The notes below the pieces were generated by a model, which ran no database searches, had not been told where the DNA came from, and worked only from the letters and a program-made list of their open reading frames with translations. A DNA stretch of 64,000 bases from Cryomorpha ignava (GTDB lineage Bacteria > Bacteroidota > Bacteroidia > Flavobacteriales_D > Cryomorphaceae): NCBI RefSeq assembly GCF_010686655.1, contig NZ_JAAGVY010000017.1, positions 18,602 to 82,601 on the forward strand. Direction: 5' to 3'. A program made the translations under genes and the position numbers. Shown piece by piece: positions 35,187 through 44,534 of the stretch; position 1 is the stretch's first letter; every line of letters starts with the position of its first letter.

Positions 35187-36538
35187 AAGCACTGATAGAA
35201 AAATATAATACTCCCGTACCACGCTACACCAGTTATCCCACAGTGCCTAACTGGAAACCCGATACTTTTCATAAAGAATCTTACCTCGAAAGACTTACAA
35301 ATGGTTTTTCACAGGCCAATGCCGATGGAATTTCTGTTTATGTGCACCTTCCATTCTGCGAAAGCTTATGTACTTACTGCGGTTGCAATACGCGCATAAC
35401 CGTTAATCATAAAGTAGAAGTGCCTTACGCCGAAGCAGTAGTAAAAGAATGGGCGCTTATGAAAACCCATTTTACGCATACTCCGCGTATTCGCGAAATC
35501 CACCTCGGTGGTGGAACACCTACCTTTTTCTCACCGGCAAATTTAAAAATGCTTGTTGAAGGGATTTTAGAAGGTGCAGATATTCTCGCTGATGCCTCGT
35601 TTAGCTTTGAAGCGCACCCAAACAATACTACACAAGAACACCTTGACGTTTTGCGAAGCCTCGGCTTTGACAGATTGAGCCTGGGTATTCAGGATTTTGA
35701 TCCAAAAGTGCAAAAGGCCATTAACCGAAAGCAAACCGTTGAAGATGTGGATCGCGTAATGAGCGGCGCAAAAAAAGCGGGCTACCGTTCTGTAAATTTT
35801 GATCTGGTTTACGGACTTCCTTTTCAAACTGTGGAAGGAGTGCAGGATGCAGTTGAAAAAGTAATCGAATTAAAACCCGATAGAATTGCGTTTTACAGCT
35901 ACGCTCACGTTCCGTGGATGCATCCGGGTCAACGCGCATACAGCGAGGCCGATCTTCCAAGTCCTGAATTAAAGCTGGCAATCTTTACAATGGGTCGCCA
36001 AATGCTACTTGATGCGGGATACGAAGCAATTGGTTTTGACCATTTTGCATTAAAAACAGACAGTTTATACAAGGCTTACGCCAATGGTACCATGCACCGT
36101 AATTTTATGGGCTTTTCAGATTTGCGCACTGATTATTTAATTGGCCTTGGCGTTTCATCTATAAGCGATATCAGAAATGGTTTTGCACAGAATATTAAGG
36201 CAGTAGAGCCTTATATCGAAAAAGTAAACAACGGTATACTTCCAATTTTCAAAGGTCACCTTCATACACAAGCGGATAGCTTTATACGCGGTCAGATTTT
36301 GAATCTGACCTGCAAGCACCACACTTCCTGGAAAGATGGCACGCCCGAGCAAAAAGAATATATGCGCAGTTGCCTTCCTCGGTTGGAGGAATGCGCAGAC
36401 GACGGTTTAGCAGTGATTGGTGACGACGCCGTGCGCGTAACCGAAAAAGGGCAGGTTTTTGTGCGCCATATTTGTGCTGCTTTTGATGCCGATATGCAAC
36501 AGGCGGAAGTGAAACAGCGCTATGCGCAGGGGGTGTAG
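35183..36538 (+). CDS. hemN: Oxygen-independent coproporphyrinogen III dehydrogenase
   Basis: A 451-residue radical SAM enzyme with the cluster motif C59-x3-C63-x2-C66 in HLPFCESLCTYCGCN, preceded by YNTPVPRYTSYPT, the HemN start signature. GGGTPTF, SFEAHPNNT and RLSLGIQDFD follow. It converts coproporphyrinogen III to protoporphyrinogen IX without oxygen. As the last gene of the cbb3 operon it supplies heme when O2 is low. The stop is followed within 2 nt by a repeat array. Confidence 0.96.
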   Translation: MKALIEKYNTPVPRYTSYPTVPNWKPDTFHKESYLERLTNGFSQANADGISVYVHLPFCESLCTYCGCNTRITVNHKVEVPYAEAVVKEWALMKTHFTHTPRIREIHLGGGTPTFFSPANLKMLVEGILEGADILADASFSFEAHPNNTTQEHLDVLRSLGFDRLSLGIQDFDPKVQKAINRKQTVEDVDRVMSGAKKAGYRSVNFDLVYGLPFQTVEGVQDAVEKVIELKPDRIAFYSYAHVPWMHPGQRAYSEADLPSPELKLAIFTMGRQMLLDAGYEAIGFDHFALKTDSLYKAYANGTMHRNFMGFSDLRTDYLIGLGVSSISDIRNGFAQNIKAVEPYIEKVNNGILPIFKGHLHTQADSFIRGQILNLTCKHHTSWKDGTPEQKEYMRSCLPRLEECADDGLAVIGDDAVRVTEKGQVFVRHICAAFDADMQQAEVKQRYAQGV

Positions 36539-36540
36539 AT

Positions 36541-36790
36541 TCGCAAAGGCGCAAAGATATTGTTTTGCTTGTGCTTCGCACTTCGCTTTAGGTCTCGCAA
36601 CTAAGCGAAGCGTTTTCACGACTGAAAGGAGCCCGTAGGGTGAGCGCAGCGAATAAAGGCGCAAAGACGCAAAGGTTTTGTTTTAGTTTTGCTTCGCACT
36701 TCGCTTGAGGTCTCGCAACTAAGCGAAGCGTTTTCACGACTGAAAGGAGCCCGTAGGGTGAGCGCAGCGAATAAAGGCGCAAAGGTTTTT
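36541..36790. repeat. Tandem 118-bp repeat with CGCAAAGG words, left of GxxExxY copy 2
   Basis: About two copies with period 118, judged from GCTTCGCACTTCGCTT at 36573 and 36691. Each contains GGCGCAAAG/ACGCAAAGG words, the imperfect palindrome CTTCGCTT...AAGCGAAG and GGAGCCCGTAGGGTGAGCG. ORFs within it merely follow the repeats. The motif orientation is opposite to the array at 37392-37690 across the gene. Confidence 0.88.
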
Positions 36791-36898
36791 GTATTTGAGA
36801 AGTTGATTTTATCTACGTTTTGAATATTCGTGATTGGCTATAGGACTTCTTACGGGGGACTTATAGGTTTGAGGATATTAAAATCACTATATTGCATA

Positions 36899-37276
36899 AT
36901 GACTGAAAATGAAATTGCAAAAATTATTGTGAATGTAGCCTTTGACATCCACAAAACTCTGGGTCCGGGATTATTGGAATCTGTGTATGAAGAAGTAATG
37001 GTCTATGAATTAGTGAGTCTGGGCCTGGATGTTCAAAGGCAAAAACCAATTGCAGTAATCTGGAAAGACATAAAAATGAACGTTGGTTTTAGAGCCGACT
37101 TGATTATTGAAAACAAAGTCATTGTAGAGCTTAAATCAGTTGCGGCTATTTCTCCCGTTTTCCCAAAAACATTACTCACATATCTGAAAATAACCGACTT
37201 AAAACTCGGCCTTTTAATCAACTTTAATGTGAGTTTGATCAAAGATGGAATTACCCGCATAGCAAATAACCTCTAA
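36899..37276 (+). CDS. GxxExxY family protein (PD-(D/E)XK nuclease fold), copy 2
   Basis: A 125-residue protein starting MTENEIAKIIVNVAFDIHK, with the signature HKTLGPGLLESVYEEV and the nuclease-like FRADLIIENKVIVELKSV, then LLTYLKITDLKLGLLINF. It is homologous to the copy at 2781, but the repeats around it are entirely different in sequence. I chose the ATG at 36899; an upstream in-frame start would add 23 residues unlike the family. It stands between a 118-bp repeat array and an 82-bp repeat array. Function is unknown. Confidence 0.9.
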   Translation: MTENEIAKIIVNVAFDIHKTLGPGLLESVYEEVMVYELVSLGLDVQRQKPIAVIWKDIKMNVGFRADLIIENKVIVELKSVAAISPVFPKTLLTYLKITDLKLGLLINFNVSLIKDGITRIANNL

Positions 37277-37391
37277 GAAATGGACTTTAACAAAGCTCGC
37301 ATAGTAAATTCACATCATTAAATTAGCCCAAGCCCACCGCAACCCCCCGCACCCACCTTATCCACCGCCACCAACCACATAGACGCTCCCC

Positions 37392-37690
37392 AATGCGTCT
37401 TAGCGTGTTAGCGAGAGAAAAAAGAGAGCATAGCGAACAAACCCTACCCCATATCCAGCAACCCCAATTCTCCTTTGCGTCTTTGCGCCTTTGCGAGAGA
37501 ATAAAGAGAGCTTAGCGAACAAACCCTACCCCATATCCAGCAACCCCAATTCTCCTTTGCGTCTTTGCGCCTTTGCGAGAGAATAAAGTGAGCTTAGCGA
37601 ACAAACCCTACCCCATATCCAGCAACCCCAATTCTCCTTTGCGTCTTTGCGCCTTTGCGAGAGAATAAAGTGAGCGTAGCGAACGAACCC
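37392..37690. repeat. Tandem 82-bp repeat with CCTTTGCG words, right of GxxExxY copy 2
   Basis: Three almost identical 82-bp units (ACCCTACCCC at 37441, 37523 and 37605) plus a degenerate leading part. Each contains TCCTTTGCGTCTTTGCGCC, TTTGCGAGAGAATAAAG and AGCTTAGCGAAC. The CCTTTGCG words are the reverse complement of CGCAAAGG in the array at 36541-36790. There are no unique spacers, so it is not CRISPR. Confidence 0.92.
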
Positions 37691-37703
37691 AAACCACTTT
37701 TCG

Positions 37704-37711
37704 TACTTTTG
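37704..37711 (+). promoter_or_regulatory. -7 box immediately before the esterase ATG
   Basis: TACTTTTG is a perfect TAnnTTTG and ends 4 bases before the ATG at 37716. If it is used, the transcript would be nearly leaderless. Confidence 0.35.
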
Positions 37712-37715
37712 GAAA

Positions 37716-39101
37716 ATGAGAATATTTCTTCCCACCGTCATTGCGCTTTTAATGTTTTTTGCGGGAAATGCACAACGCGCCATCGTAATTGACTCAGCAC
37801 CCGCCAATACACCCGCCGAAGCCACCATTTATCTGGCAGGATCCATCAATTCATGGAATCCCGGCGATCCTGATTTTACTTTTTCGGAGGTGGATGGAAG
37901 TCTGATTTATACCCTTGCAGAATCTGCTCCCAATTCCTTCCCAGGAAAAATTACCCGCGGTGATTGGGCAACCGTAGAAGGAAATGAAGCAGGAGGAGAT
38001 ATCTCAAACCGGGTTTTTAATTTCGCCACAACAGATACAATTCATATCGCTGTGCAATCATGGCTCGATTTAGGCGGAGCGCCGAGTGATTTGCCACCAA
38101 ATGTGATAACCCTTAGCACCGATTTCTTTATGCCACAATTGGGAAGAAACAGAAGAATTCGCTTGTTTTTACCATCAGATTATGACGCCACAACCACTGA
38201 TTATCCTGTGCTGTATATGCACGACGGCCAGAATCTTTTTAGCGCAAGCGAATCTTTTGCCGGTGAGTGGGAGGTGGATGAAGCATTGATAAATTTTGAG
38301 AATGAAGGCTATAGCGGAGCTATCGTTGTGGCAATTGATAATGGCGGTTCTTACCGAATAGACGAATACACGCCTTGGGCAAATGCAGATTACGGTGGCG
38401 GCGATGGCGAAGCGTACATGGAGTTTATCGTAAACACGCTAAAACCGTATGTCGATGAGAATTTCAGAACACTTTCCAATCGCGAAAATACCGGAATAAT
38501 GGGTAGTTCGCTCGGCGGACTTATTTCGCATTACGGCGGTATGAAGTATCAAAATGTGTTTTCAAAAGTCGGTGTATTCTCACCCTCATTTTGGTTTACT
38601 TCAGATATTTATGATTTTACTGCATCGCAGGGTCATAGTGCCGAGATGAAGTTTTATTTCCTCGCCGGCGGTCAGGAAAGTGCATCGCTTCAGCAAGACG
38701 TTAATAACATGATTGAAACAATGGAAGAAAATGGATTTTCTGAAAGCGAAACGAATTTCAAGTTTGTGGCAAATGGCCAGCATAGCGAGTGGTTTTGGGC
38801 GCAGGAATTTCCCGAGGCCTTTGAATGGTTATATTTGTCTAATGCTACGGCGATCGCCAAGAGGCAGCCCGAAAATAATATAGCTGTTTACCCTAATCCC
38901 GTTTACGACACACTTTATTTTACCATTTCCGATAGCAATGATTTTGCGAATATTGAAATCTTTGACGCTGCAGGAAGGTTGGTGCAAACGCATTCGCGGA
39001 AGCGTGAACAAATAGATTTGAGCGCTTTGGCAAAGGGAAGTTATGTGGTAAAAATTAAAACTGAAACCGGCGCGCAAACATTTAATGTGATGAAACTGTG
39101 A
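37716..39101 (+). CDS. Secreted esterase with type IX secretion signal
   Basis: A 461-residue protein with a signal peptide (cleavage near GNAQ). Residues about 20-120 look like a carbohydrate-binding CBM20/starch-binding-like module (IYLAGSINSWNPGDPDF). An esterase-D-type alpha/beta hydrolase follows: VLYMHDGQNLF, nucleophile elbow MGSSLGGLIS and late NGQHSEWFWAQEFP with the catalytic His. The last 80 residues (IAVYPNPVYDTLYF ... LAKGSYVVKI) are a type A T9SS sorting domain. It is probably surface-anchored or released, cleaving ester-linked groups on polysaccharides or siderophores. It overlaps cotH by 4 nt. Confidence 0.88.
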   Translation: MRIFLPTVIALLMFFAGNAQRAIVIDSAPANTPAEATIYLAGSINSWNPGDPDFTFSEVDGSLIYTLAESAPNSFPGKITRGDWATVEGNEAGGDISNRVFNFATTDTIHIAVQSWLDLGGAPSDLPPNVITLSTDFFMPQLGRNRRIRLFLPSDYDATTTDYPVLYMHDGQNLFSASESFAGEWEVDEALINFENEGYSGAIVVAIDNGGSYRIDEYTPWANADYGGGDGEAYMEFIVNTLKPYVDENFRTLSNRENTGIMGSSLGGLISHYGGMKYQNVFSKVGVFSPSFWFTSDIYDFTASQGHSAEMKFYFLAGGQESASLQQDVNNMIETMEENGFSESETNFKFVANGQHSEWFWAQEFPEAFEWLYLSNATAIAKRQPENNIAVYPNPVYDTLYFTISDSNDFANIEIFDAAGRLVQTHSRKREQIDLSALAKGSYVVKIKTETGAQTFNVMKL

Positions 39102-41314
39102 GACATTTCTATCTTATTTTTCTTCTGCTGACTTCGGCGCTCACTGCGCAGGTCGTTCCGGTAGATAATGGTGTGCTTTATACAGCAACCGAAATTCCGA
39201 AAATTTATATTTCGATTGATCCCGATAGCCTTGATGACCTCTATCTGGAAGAAAACTGGTATGAAAATTACCACTATCAGGCAGTGTTTGTTTTTGAAAC
39301 GCAGGCGGGGTTTGATACACTTGAAAATATTGGCTTGCGCTTTCGCGGAAATACAGCTCGCGACAAGATGAAAAAATCATTCAAAATTTCATTCAATACC
39401 TACGCTCCAGGCCGAAAATTTCACGGGGTAGAAAAACTCAATATCAATGCAGAAACCAACGACCCATCTATGTTGCGCTCCCGAATTTGCTGGGACATGT
39501 TTCATGAATATGATGTTGCTGCTCCGCGTTCAAACCATGTTGAACTCTACGTTAACGGCGATTATTACGGGCTTTACCAAAATACAGAACATATAGACGA
39601 GGAGTTTGTAGATACTTGGTTTGGAAATAAAAAAGGCAATCTTTACAAGTGCAGCTATCCGGCAAATCTCGATTATGTTTCGGATAATCCGGACGATTAT
39701 AAAATGGCTCCTTTCGGAGATCGGACTTATGAGTTGAAAACAAATACAGAACTCGACGATTACTCAAAGCTCGCTGACTTTATTGCCTTTTTAAATCAGT
39801 CTTCTGATGGTGATTTTAGGTGCAACTATGCTGAATATTTTAATGTAATTCAATACCTCAAAATCGCAGCTATTGATGTGCTGACCGGAAACTGGGACGG
39901 TTACATTTATAATAACAACAACTTTTATCTTTACGAAAATCCACTCACTGGTCAGATTGAATACATTCCTTACGATCTGGACAATACCTGGGGTATTGAC
40001 TGGGTTGATCGCGATTGGCCTACCCGAAATATCTACGAATTTGACCGCCACAGCCAACCGCGAAAGCTTTACACACGATTAATGGATGAGGCGGAGTATC
40101 GCGCTATTTTCACTTGGTATCTCGGCAATATGCTCGAAACCTATTTCAATACAAGTCAGCATCGGCAAGCGGTGGAGAGTCTCCGAGATTTTATTACAGC
40201 CGCCGCACTCGCTGATCCTTACCGCCCCCTTGATTATGGTTATAACAATGCCGATTTCCTTACAGCACTCTATGATCCTACCGGTGGACATGTTGATTAC
40301 AGCGTCTTTGAATATGCAGACATCCGTGAAGAAACGGCAGGACAGCAATTGGAGTCAACTCCAATAGCGCCGATCATAAGCCAAGTAAAACCTGATTTTT
40401 CTGATCTTCCCGATTTTTGGAAAGTTACCGCTTATACGGATGGGCCTGCTTCAGCTTCCGCAAATATTTCGTACTCAATTAACGGTGTGCAACAACCGGG
40501 AATAAGCGGAGTGCAAAACGGAAATACCTTCTCATTTACCATTCCACTCTCCGAAAATCCAATATCTCTGGCTTACAATATTTCCGTGATTGGCGAAAAC
40601 GGACTTTCTCGATCTGCATTTTGCGAAAGCAAGACCATACACTTTAATACGGCAAATAATACAATCGTAATCAATGAGTTGATGCCGTCAAATCAAACCA
40701 CTATTGCCGATGAAGCAGGTGGTTATGCCGACTGGATTGAGCTTTACAATGCAGCACCAAATGCCATTAATTTAAGCCGGTATTATTTGAGCGATAACAA
40801 AAGTGCACCACTAAAATGGAATATACCTGACGTTACCATGAACCCGGGTAGCTTTCTGCTCCTCTGGGCAGATGGAAATACGGAAGAAGGGGCGCTGCAC
40901 ACCAATTTCAATTTAAGTGCTGCGGGCGAAAAAGTTTATTTGTTCAAAAAGCAGAACGATGAACTCACCGTTTTGGATAAGATTGACATGCCTGCCACGC
41001 CTACAGATTACAGTTTTGGTCGCGAATCAGATGCCGGTCTGCCATGGGTTCAGTTTTCAGCAACTACACCAAATGCGTCAAACAATGGTGGAATAACAGG
41101 ACTTGAAAATATAACCGCTGAAAAAATTTCCGTTTACCCAAACCCCACACAGGGGATGGTTTACTTTTCTGAAAAAGCCGATTTTCGATTAAGCGATTTA
41201 TCGGGGCGTATACTTATCGAGGGGCAGGGTGATTTTGTTGATTTGAGTTCATACGCACCAGGATTTTACTTGGTAGAAGTGGGTGCCACGACTTTTAGAA
41301 TTTTCCGCATATAG
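39098..41314 (+). CDS. CotH-family protein with lamin-tail domain and T9SS signal
   Basis: A 738-residue secreted protein. The start is a GTG overlapping the esterase stop (GTGA). Residues about 60-380 are a CotH kinase-like domain: GLRFRGNTARDKMKKSFKISF, VELYVNGDYYGLYQNTEHI and YDLDNTWGIDW (metal-binding Asp). After an Ig-like segment, residues about 530-640 are a lamin-tail (LTD) domain (IVINELMPSNQTT, DWIELYNAA). The end, VYPNPTQGMVYF, is a T9SS sorting domain. CotH proteins phosphorylate proteins in spores; here the target is unknown. Confidence 0.88.
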   Translation: MRHFYLIFLLLTSALTAQVVPVDNGVLYTATEIPKIYISIDPDSLDDLYLEENWYENYHYQAVFVFETQAGFDTLENIGLRFRGNTARDKMKKSFKISFNTYAPGRKFHGVEKLNINAETNDPSMLRSRICWDMFHEYDVAAPRSNHVELYVNGDYYGLYQNTEHIDEEFVDTWFGNKKGNLYKCSYPANLDYVSDNPDDYKMAPFGDRTYELKTNTELDDYSKLADFIAFLNQSSDGDFRCNYAEYFNVIQYLKIAAIDVLTGNWDGYIYNNNNFYLYENPLTGQIEYIPYDLDNTWGIDWVDRDWPTRNIYEFDRHSQPRKLYTRLMDEAEYRAIFTWYLGNMLETYFNTSQHRQAVESLRDFITAAALADPYRPLDYGYNNADFLTALYDPTGGHVDYSVFEYADIREETAGQQLESTPIAPIISQVKPDFSDLPDFWKVTAYTDGPASASANISYSINGVQQPGISGVQNGNTFSFTIPLSENPISLAYNISVIGENGLSRSAFCESKTIHFNTANNTIVINELMPSNQTTIADEAGGYADWIELYNAAPNAINLSRYYLSDNKSAPLKWNIPDVTMNPGSFLLLWADGNTEEGALHTNFNLSAAGEKVYLFKKQNDELTVLDKIDMPATPTDYSFGRESDAGLPWVQFSATTPNASNNGGITGLENITAEKISVYPNPTQGMVYFSEKADFRLSDLSGRILIEGQGDFVDLSSYAPGFYLVEVGATTFRIFRI

Positions 41315-41591
41315 TCGGAGATCATGCGGTTCTTATTCATGAAACTAGAAGTTTGGCCTGACTCAGCAAGTCTTGAATGCTAAAACACTGTATTGTAATA
41401 TTGTGTATTTCTCTCTCGGGAAGCGAGTTGGCTTAGTCGAACTCAAGCGGACATTTGTGGCATGATTACAATTGTAAAGCATATTTGAAAGCTGACTTAT
41501 CGGTTGGTAGTGACGCAGGTTTTCGCACTGATGCTGGTGAATGAAATTGGTATGAATTGTATATTAGGTTGAGTAACTTTTGTATGCATCT

Positions 41592-42497
41592 TTAAAACAT
41601 CTCCTTCACAATATTTTCCTTTTCCTTTTCCAGGTATTTTAAAAATGCCTTGGCCACCGAAGAATGTTTTTTCCCTTTTAGCCATATCAGGCTCCACATC
41701 GTTTTTATGGGCAAACCTTTTACCGGTACGATCTGCATCTCACCGCTGTCGAGCTCTCTTTGTACACCAATAAGTGGCATTATGGAGTAACCTAAACCCG
41801 CCAATACGGCTTGCTTTACCGCTTCATTTGAAGTTAATTCCATCTTTTTTAGAACAGAGAGCTTATGCGATTTGAGAAATTTCTCCATCGTTTGGCGCGT
41901 GCCCGAACCTTTTTCACGAAATATAAGTGGCAAATCCAAAAAGAGCTCTTCAAACTTTAATCTTTTTTTGTGCTTTTTCTCCGAATTCCCAATCAGATAA
42001 AGCTCGTTTTCGAGTAGATCGAGTTTTTCTATGTTTAGCGATTCCGGAAGGACGGAAACCAATGAAAAGTCAACTTCATTTTTTTCGAGGCTTTGAATTA
42101 CTCGCTCTTTATTGGTTACATCCATCACCAATTCTACACCCGGATTTGACCTGATAAATTTGGATAGAAAGTAAGGCATAACATACTTGCCTGTTGAGAC
42201 AATTGAAATTTTGAGCTTGCCGGTAATCTCTCCCTTGTGAGCCGCCGACTTGTAATTTATCTCATAAACCTGCTCAATAATGCGCGCTGCAGATTCAGCA
42301 ATTTCTTTCCCGAAATCGGTGATAAAAATTCTTCTTCCTATTAGCTCTGTAAGTGGTAACTCAAATTGCTGCTGAAAATTTTTGAGTTGAATTGAGACCG
42401 CGGGCTGAGTTAAAAAGAGCGCTTCAGCGGCCAGGGTTATGCTGCTGGTTTCAGTGATTTTTAAGAAGATTTGAAGTTGGTTCAGTGTATAGTTCAT
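41592..42497 (-). CDS. LysR-type transcriptional regulator
   Basis: A 301-residue LysR regulator. The winged helix is in LNQLQIFLKITETSSITLAAEALFLTQPAVSIQLKNFQ. The effector domain starts near residue 90 (GKLKISIVSTGKYVMPYFL), like the CysB/CbbR group. It is divergent from the isocitrate dehydrogenase gene with a GTTAT-N7-ATAAC dyad between, so it may regulate that gene and itself. The effector is unknown. A poorly conserved 277-base gap with a TTACAATTGTAA palindrome (41466-41477) follows its stop. Confidence 0.92.
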   Translation of the reverse strand: MNYTLNQLQIFLKITETSSITLAAEALFLTQPAVSIQLKNFQQQFELPLTELIGRRIFITDFGKEIAESAARIIEQVYEINYKSAAHKGEITGKLKISIVSTGKYVMPYFLSKFIRSNPGVELVMDVTNKERVIQSLEKNEVDFSLVSVLPESLNIEKLDLLENELYLIGNSEKKHKKRLKFEELFLDLPLIFREKGSGTRQTMEKFLKSHKLSVLKKMELTSNEAVKQAVLAGLGYSIMPLIGVQRELDSGEMQIVPVKGLPIKTMWSLIWLKGKKHSSVAKAFLKYLEKEKENIVKEMF

Positions 42498-42505
42498 AAA
42501 TATTC

Positions 42506-42522
42506 GTTATATAATTGATAAC
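42506..42522. promoter_or_regulatory. LysR-type operator candidate
   Basis: GTTAT-N7-ATAAC, containing T-N11-A, lies 9 bp before the LysR ATG and 68 bp before icd. This is the standard position for an autoregulated divergent LysR box. Confidence 0.5.
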
Positions 42523-42589
42523 AAATATATATAAAAATTTATGGACGTGAATCCATTCCTTTGTCCCGTAGAAAAAACAAAAAACAGGG

Positions 42590-44026
42590 ATGAAAAGAAT
42601 TACAATTGCAAAAGGAGATGGTATCGGTCCGGAAATTATGAACGCTACGCTAAAGATTTTGAAAGCAGCGAGTGCCGAGCTCCAATACGATGAAATTGAA
42701 GTGGGTGAGAAGGTTTACCTGAGCGGGAATACTTCGGGAATTTCTTCTGAATCGTGGGATGTAATTCGCAGAAACAAAATCTTTTTTAAAGCTCCTATTA
42801 CGACTCCACAAGGCGGGGGGTACAAGAGTTTAAATGTCTCTACCAGAAAGTTTCTGGGTCTTTATGCCAATGTGCGACCATGCAAGAGTTTGTACCCTTT
42901 TATAAAAACGAAGCATCCCGAAATGAACATTACGATTATTCGTGAAAACGAAGAGGATCTCTACGCCGGTATTGAGCACCAACAAACAGATGAGGTGGTG
43001 CAATGCCTAAAGCTTATCAGCAGACCGGGATGCGAAAAAATTGTACGCTACGCTTTTGAATATGCAAAGCAATACAACCGCAAAAAGGTGACTTGCTTTA
43101 CCAAAGACAATATCATGAAGCAAACGGATGGTTTGTTCCGTCAGGTATTTAATGAAATAGCGGCAGAGTATCCACAAATTGAAAACGAGCACTGGATAGT
43201 AGATATAGGAGCTGCCAAAGTTGCCGATACACCCGAAGCATTTGACGTGATTGTTATGCCAAATCTTTACGGAGATATGATAAGCGATATTGCAGCACAA
43301 CTTACAGGCTCTGTTGGGTTAGCCGGCTCGGCAAATATTGGTGAAGAGTGCGCTATGTTTGAAGCCATTCACGGAAGTGCACCAATAATTGCCGGACAGA
43401 ATATTGCCAATCCTTCGGGACTTATTCAGGCTGCTGTAATGATGCTTTGCCATCTAGGTCAGGCGAAAGTGGCCGAAAAAATAAAGAATGCGTGGCTTAC
43501 CACAATTGAAAGCGGCGTTCATACAGCCGATATTTTTAGAGAGGAAATAAGCAAGAAACTGGTTCACACTGATGAGTTTGCAGATGCGGTAATTTCAAAT
43601 TTTGGAAAATATCCTACGGTTCTGTCTGGTGTGAATTACAACGATAGCAAGCCACTCGTGTTGCCAAAATATAAGCGTAAGCCTGCTGCGCTGAAAGAGC
43701 TTGTAGGTCTGGATGTTTTCGTGCAATGGGCTGGAAGCAATCCTGACGAACTTGCAAAGAAACTACAGGAACTGGATGGCGAAAACAGCAGGCTTACCAT
43801 GATAACAAACCGTGGAATAAAGGTATGGCCAAACGGTTTTGAAGAGACTTTTTGCACCGATCACTGGCGTTGCAGGTTTAGCTCCCTGGACGGCAAAAAA
43901 GTAAAAAAAGAATTTATTTCAGAGCTGTTGGCGAAAGCCTTAGAAATGGAACTGGATACGATAAAAACCGAGAATCTCTATGCATTTAACGGGAAACCGA
44001 GCTTCTCGCTCGGACAAGGACAATAG
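42590..44026 (+). CDS. icd: Isocitrate dehydrogenase, Thermus-type long form
   Basis: A 478-residue isocitrate/isopropylmalate dehydrogenase family enzyme. ITIAKGDGIGPEI opens the nucleotide-binding domain. VSTRKFLGLYANVRPCKSL with ENEEDLYAGIEH, FTKDNIMKQTDGLF, and MPNLYGDMISDIAAQLTGSVGLAGSANIG form the active site. A C-terminal extension of about 130 residues (LVGLDVFVQWAGSNPDELA...) is typical of the long Thermus/Bacteroidota IDH. The enzyme catalyses oxidative decarboxylation of isocitrate in the TCA cycle. The promoter may be TTCCTTTG at 42556-42563. A small-gene pair follows. Confidence 0.93.
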   Translation: MKRITIAKGDGIGPEIMNATLKILKAASAELQYDEIEVGEKVYLSGNTSGISSESWDVIRRNKIFFKAPITTPQGGGYKSLNVSTRKFLGLYANVRPCKSLYPFIKTKHPEMNITIIRENEEDLYAGIEHQQTDEVVQCLKLISRPGCEKIVRYAFEYAKQYNRKKVTCFTKDNIMKQTDGLFRQVFNEIAAEYPQIENEHWIVDIGAAKVADTPEAFDVIVMPNLYGDMISDIAAQLTGSVGLAGSANIGEECAMFEAIHGSAPIIAGQNIANPSGLIQAAVMMLCHLGQAKVAEKIKNAWLTTIESGVHTADIFREEISKKLVHTDEFADAVISNFGKYPTVLSGVNYNDSKPLVLPKYKRKPAALKELVGLDVFVQWAGSNPDELAKKLQELDGENSRLTMITNRGIKVWPNGFEETFCTDHWRCRFSSLDGKKVKKEFISELLAKALEMELDTIKTENLYAFNGKPSFSLGQGQ

Positions 44027-44054
44027 ATAGTAATCACAAATTATTTAATTCAAA

Positions 44055-44231
44055 ATGAACTACATCAAAACCAAATTTTACACATTATTTCTGATCTTGG
44101 TACTGGCAGCCTCAGTTATTTTCCTGAGTGCTTTTGAAGACGTGATGATTGGAAAACTGAGTATTTGCACAGCAATTTTTACCTTCTTAATTCTTATCAA
44201 AAAGCATCAAAAAGTCGAAACCAATGAGTAG
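44055..44231 (+). CDS. Small two-helix membrane protein
   Basis: A 58-residue protein, MNYIKTKFYTLFLILVLAAS..., with two hydrophobic helices (about residues 8-26 and 34-49) and a basic end KKHQKVETNE. It starts 28 nt after icd and overlaps the next ATG by 8 nt (ATGAGTAG), so it is likely translated and coupled. I know no family. Overlap and codon-like composition support it; length alone would not. Confidence 0.6.
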   Translation: MNYIKTKFYTLFLILVLAASVIFLSAFEDVMIGKLSICTAIFTFLILIKKHQKVETNE

Positions 44232-44505
44232 TAAGATACACGATTTCAATCTTATCGAAGAACTAACAGATTCTAAAGATTCAAAAGAAATATTGCTTAG
44301 TCTTATTCAATTTAAAATTCGGTTTCATAATCTTAAACTGTTTAGTAGCAGTGAAATGCATGGTGTGGAAGATAGCTATTCGCGGAAGCGTGTAAAGGAG
44401 CTCAACGAAATGCGAAACGAGATTATTGAAATAATAGACCAAAGCAGCGAGACTGGGAAAAAAATAAAAATTCATTCTAATATTCGTATTGAAGAGTTAG
44501 GCTAA
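44224..44505 (+). CDS. Small hypothetical protein
   Basis: A 93-residue charged helical protein: an acidic start, a central LLSLIQFKIRFHNLKLF and a Lys/Glu-rich C-terminus. No family recognised. It carries one copy of the recurrent 12-mer (44378-44389, reverse). It is coupled to the small membrane protein before it. A nested inverted repeat lies 30 nt downstream. Confidence 0.65.
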   Translation: MSSKIHDFNLIEELTDSKDSKEILLSLIQFKIRFHNLKLFSSSEMHGVEDSYSRKRVKELNEMRNEIIEIIDQSSETGKKIKIHSNIRIEELG

Positions 44506-44534
44506 GCAGGTGGTGGATCTCCTGTTTTAATAAG

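Noticed and set aside
36541..37690. Possible CRISPR array
   Set aside because: Units of 118 and 82 bp are near-identical end to end, with no unique spacers of regular length and no cas genes nearby.
37526..37828. Minus-strand frame of 100 codons
   Set aside because: It is made of the 82-bp repeat and the antisense of the esterase start.
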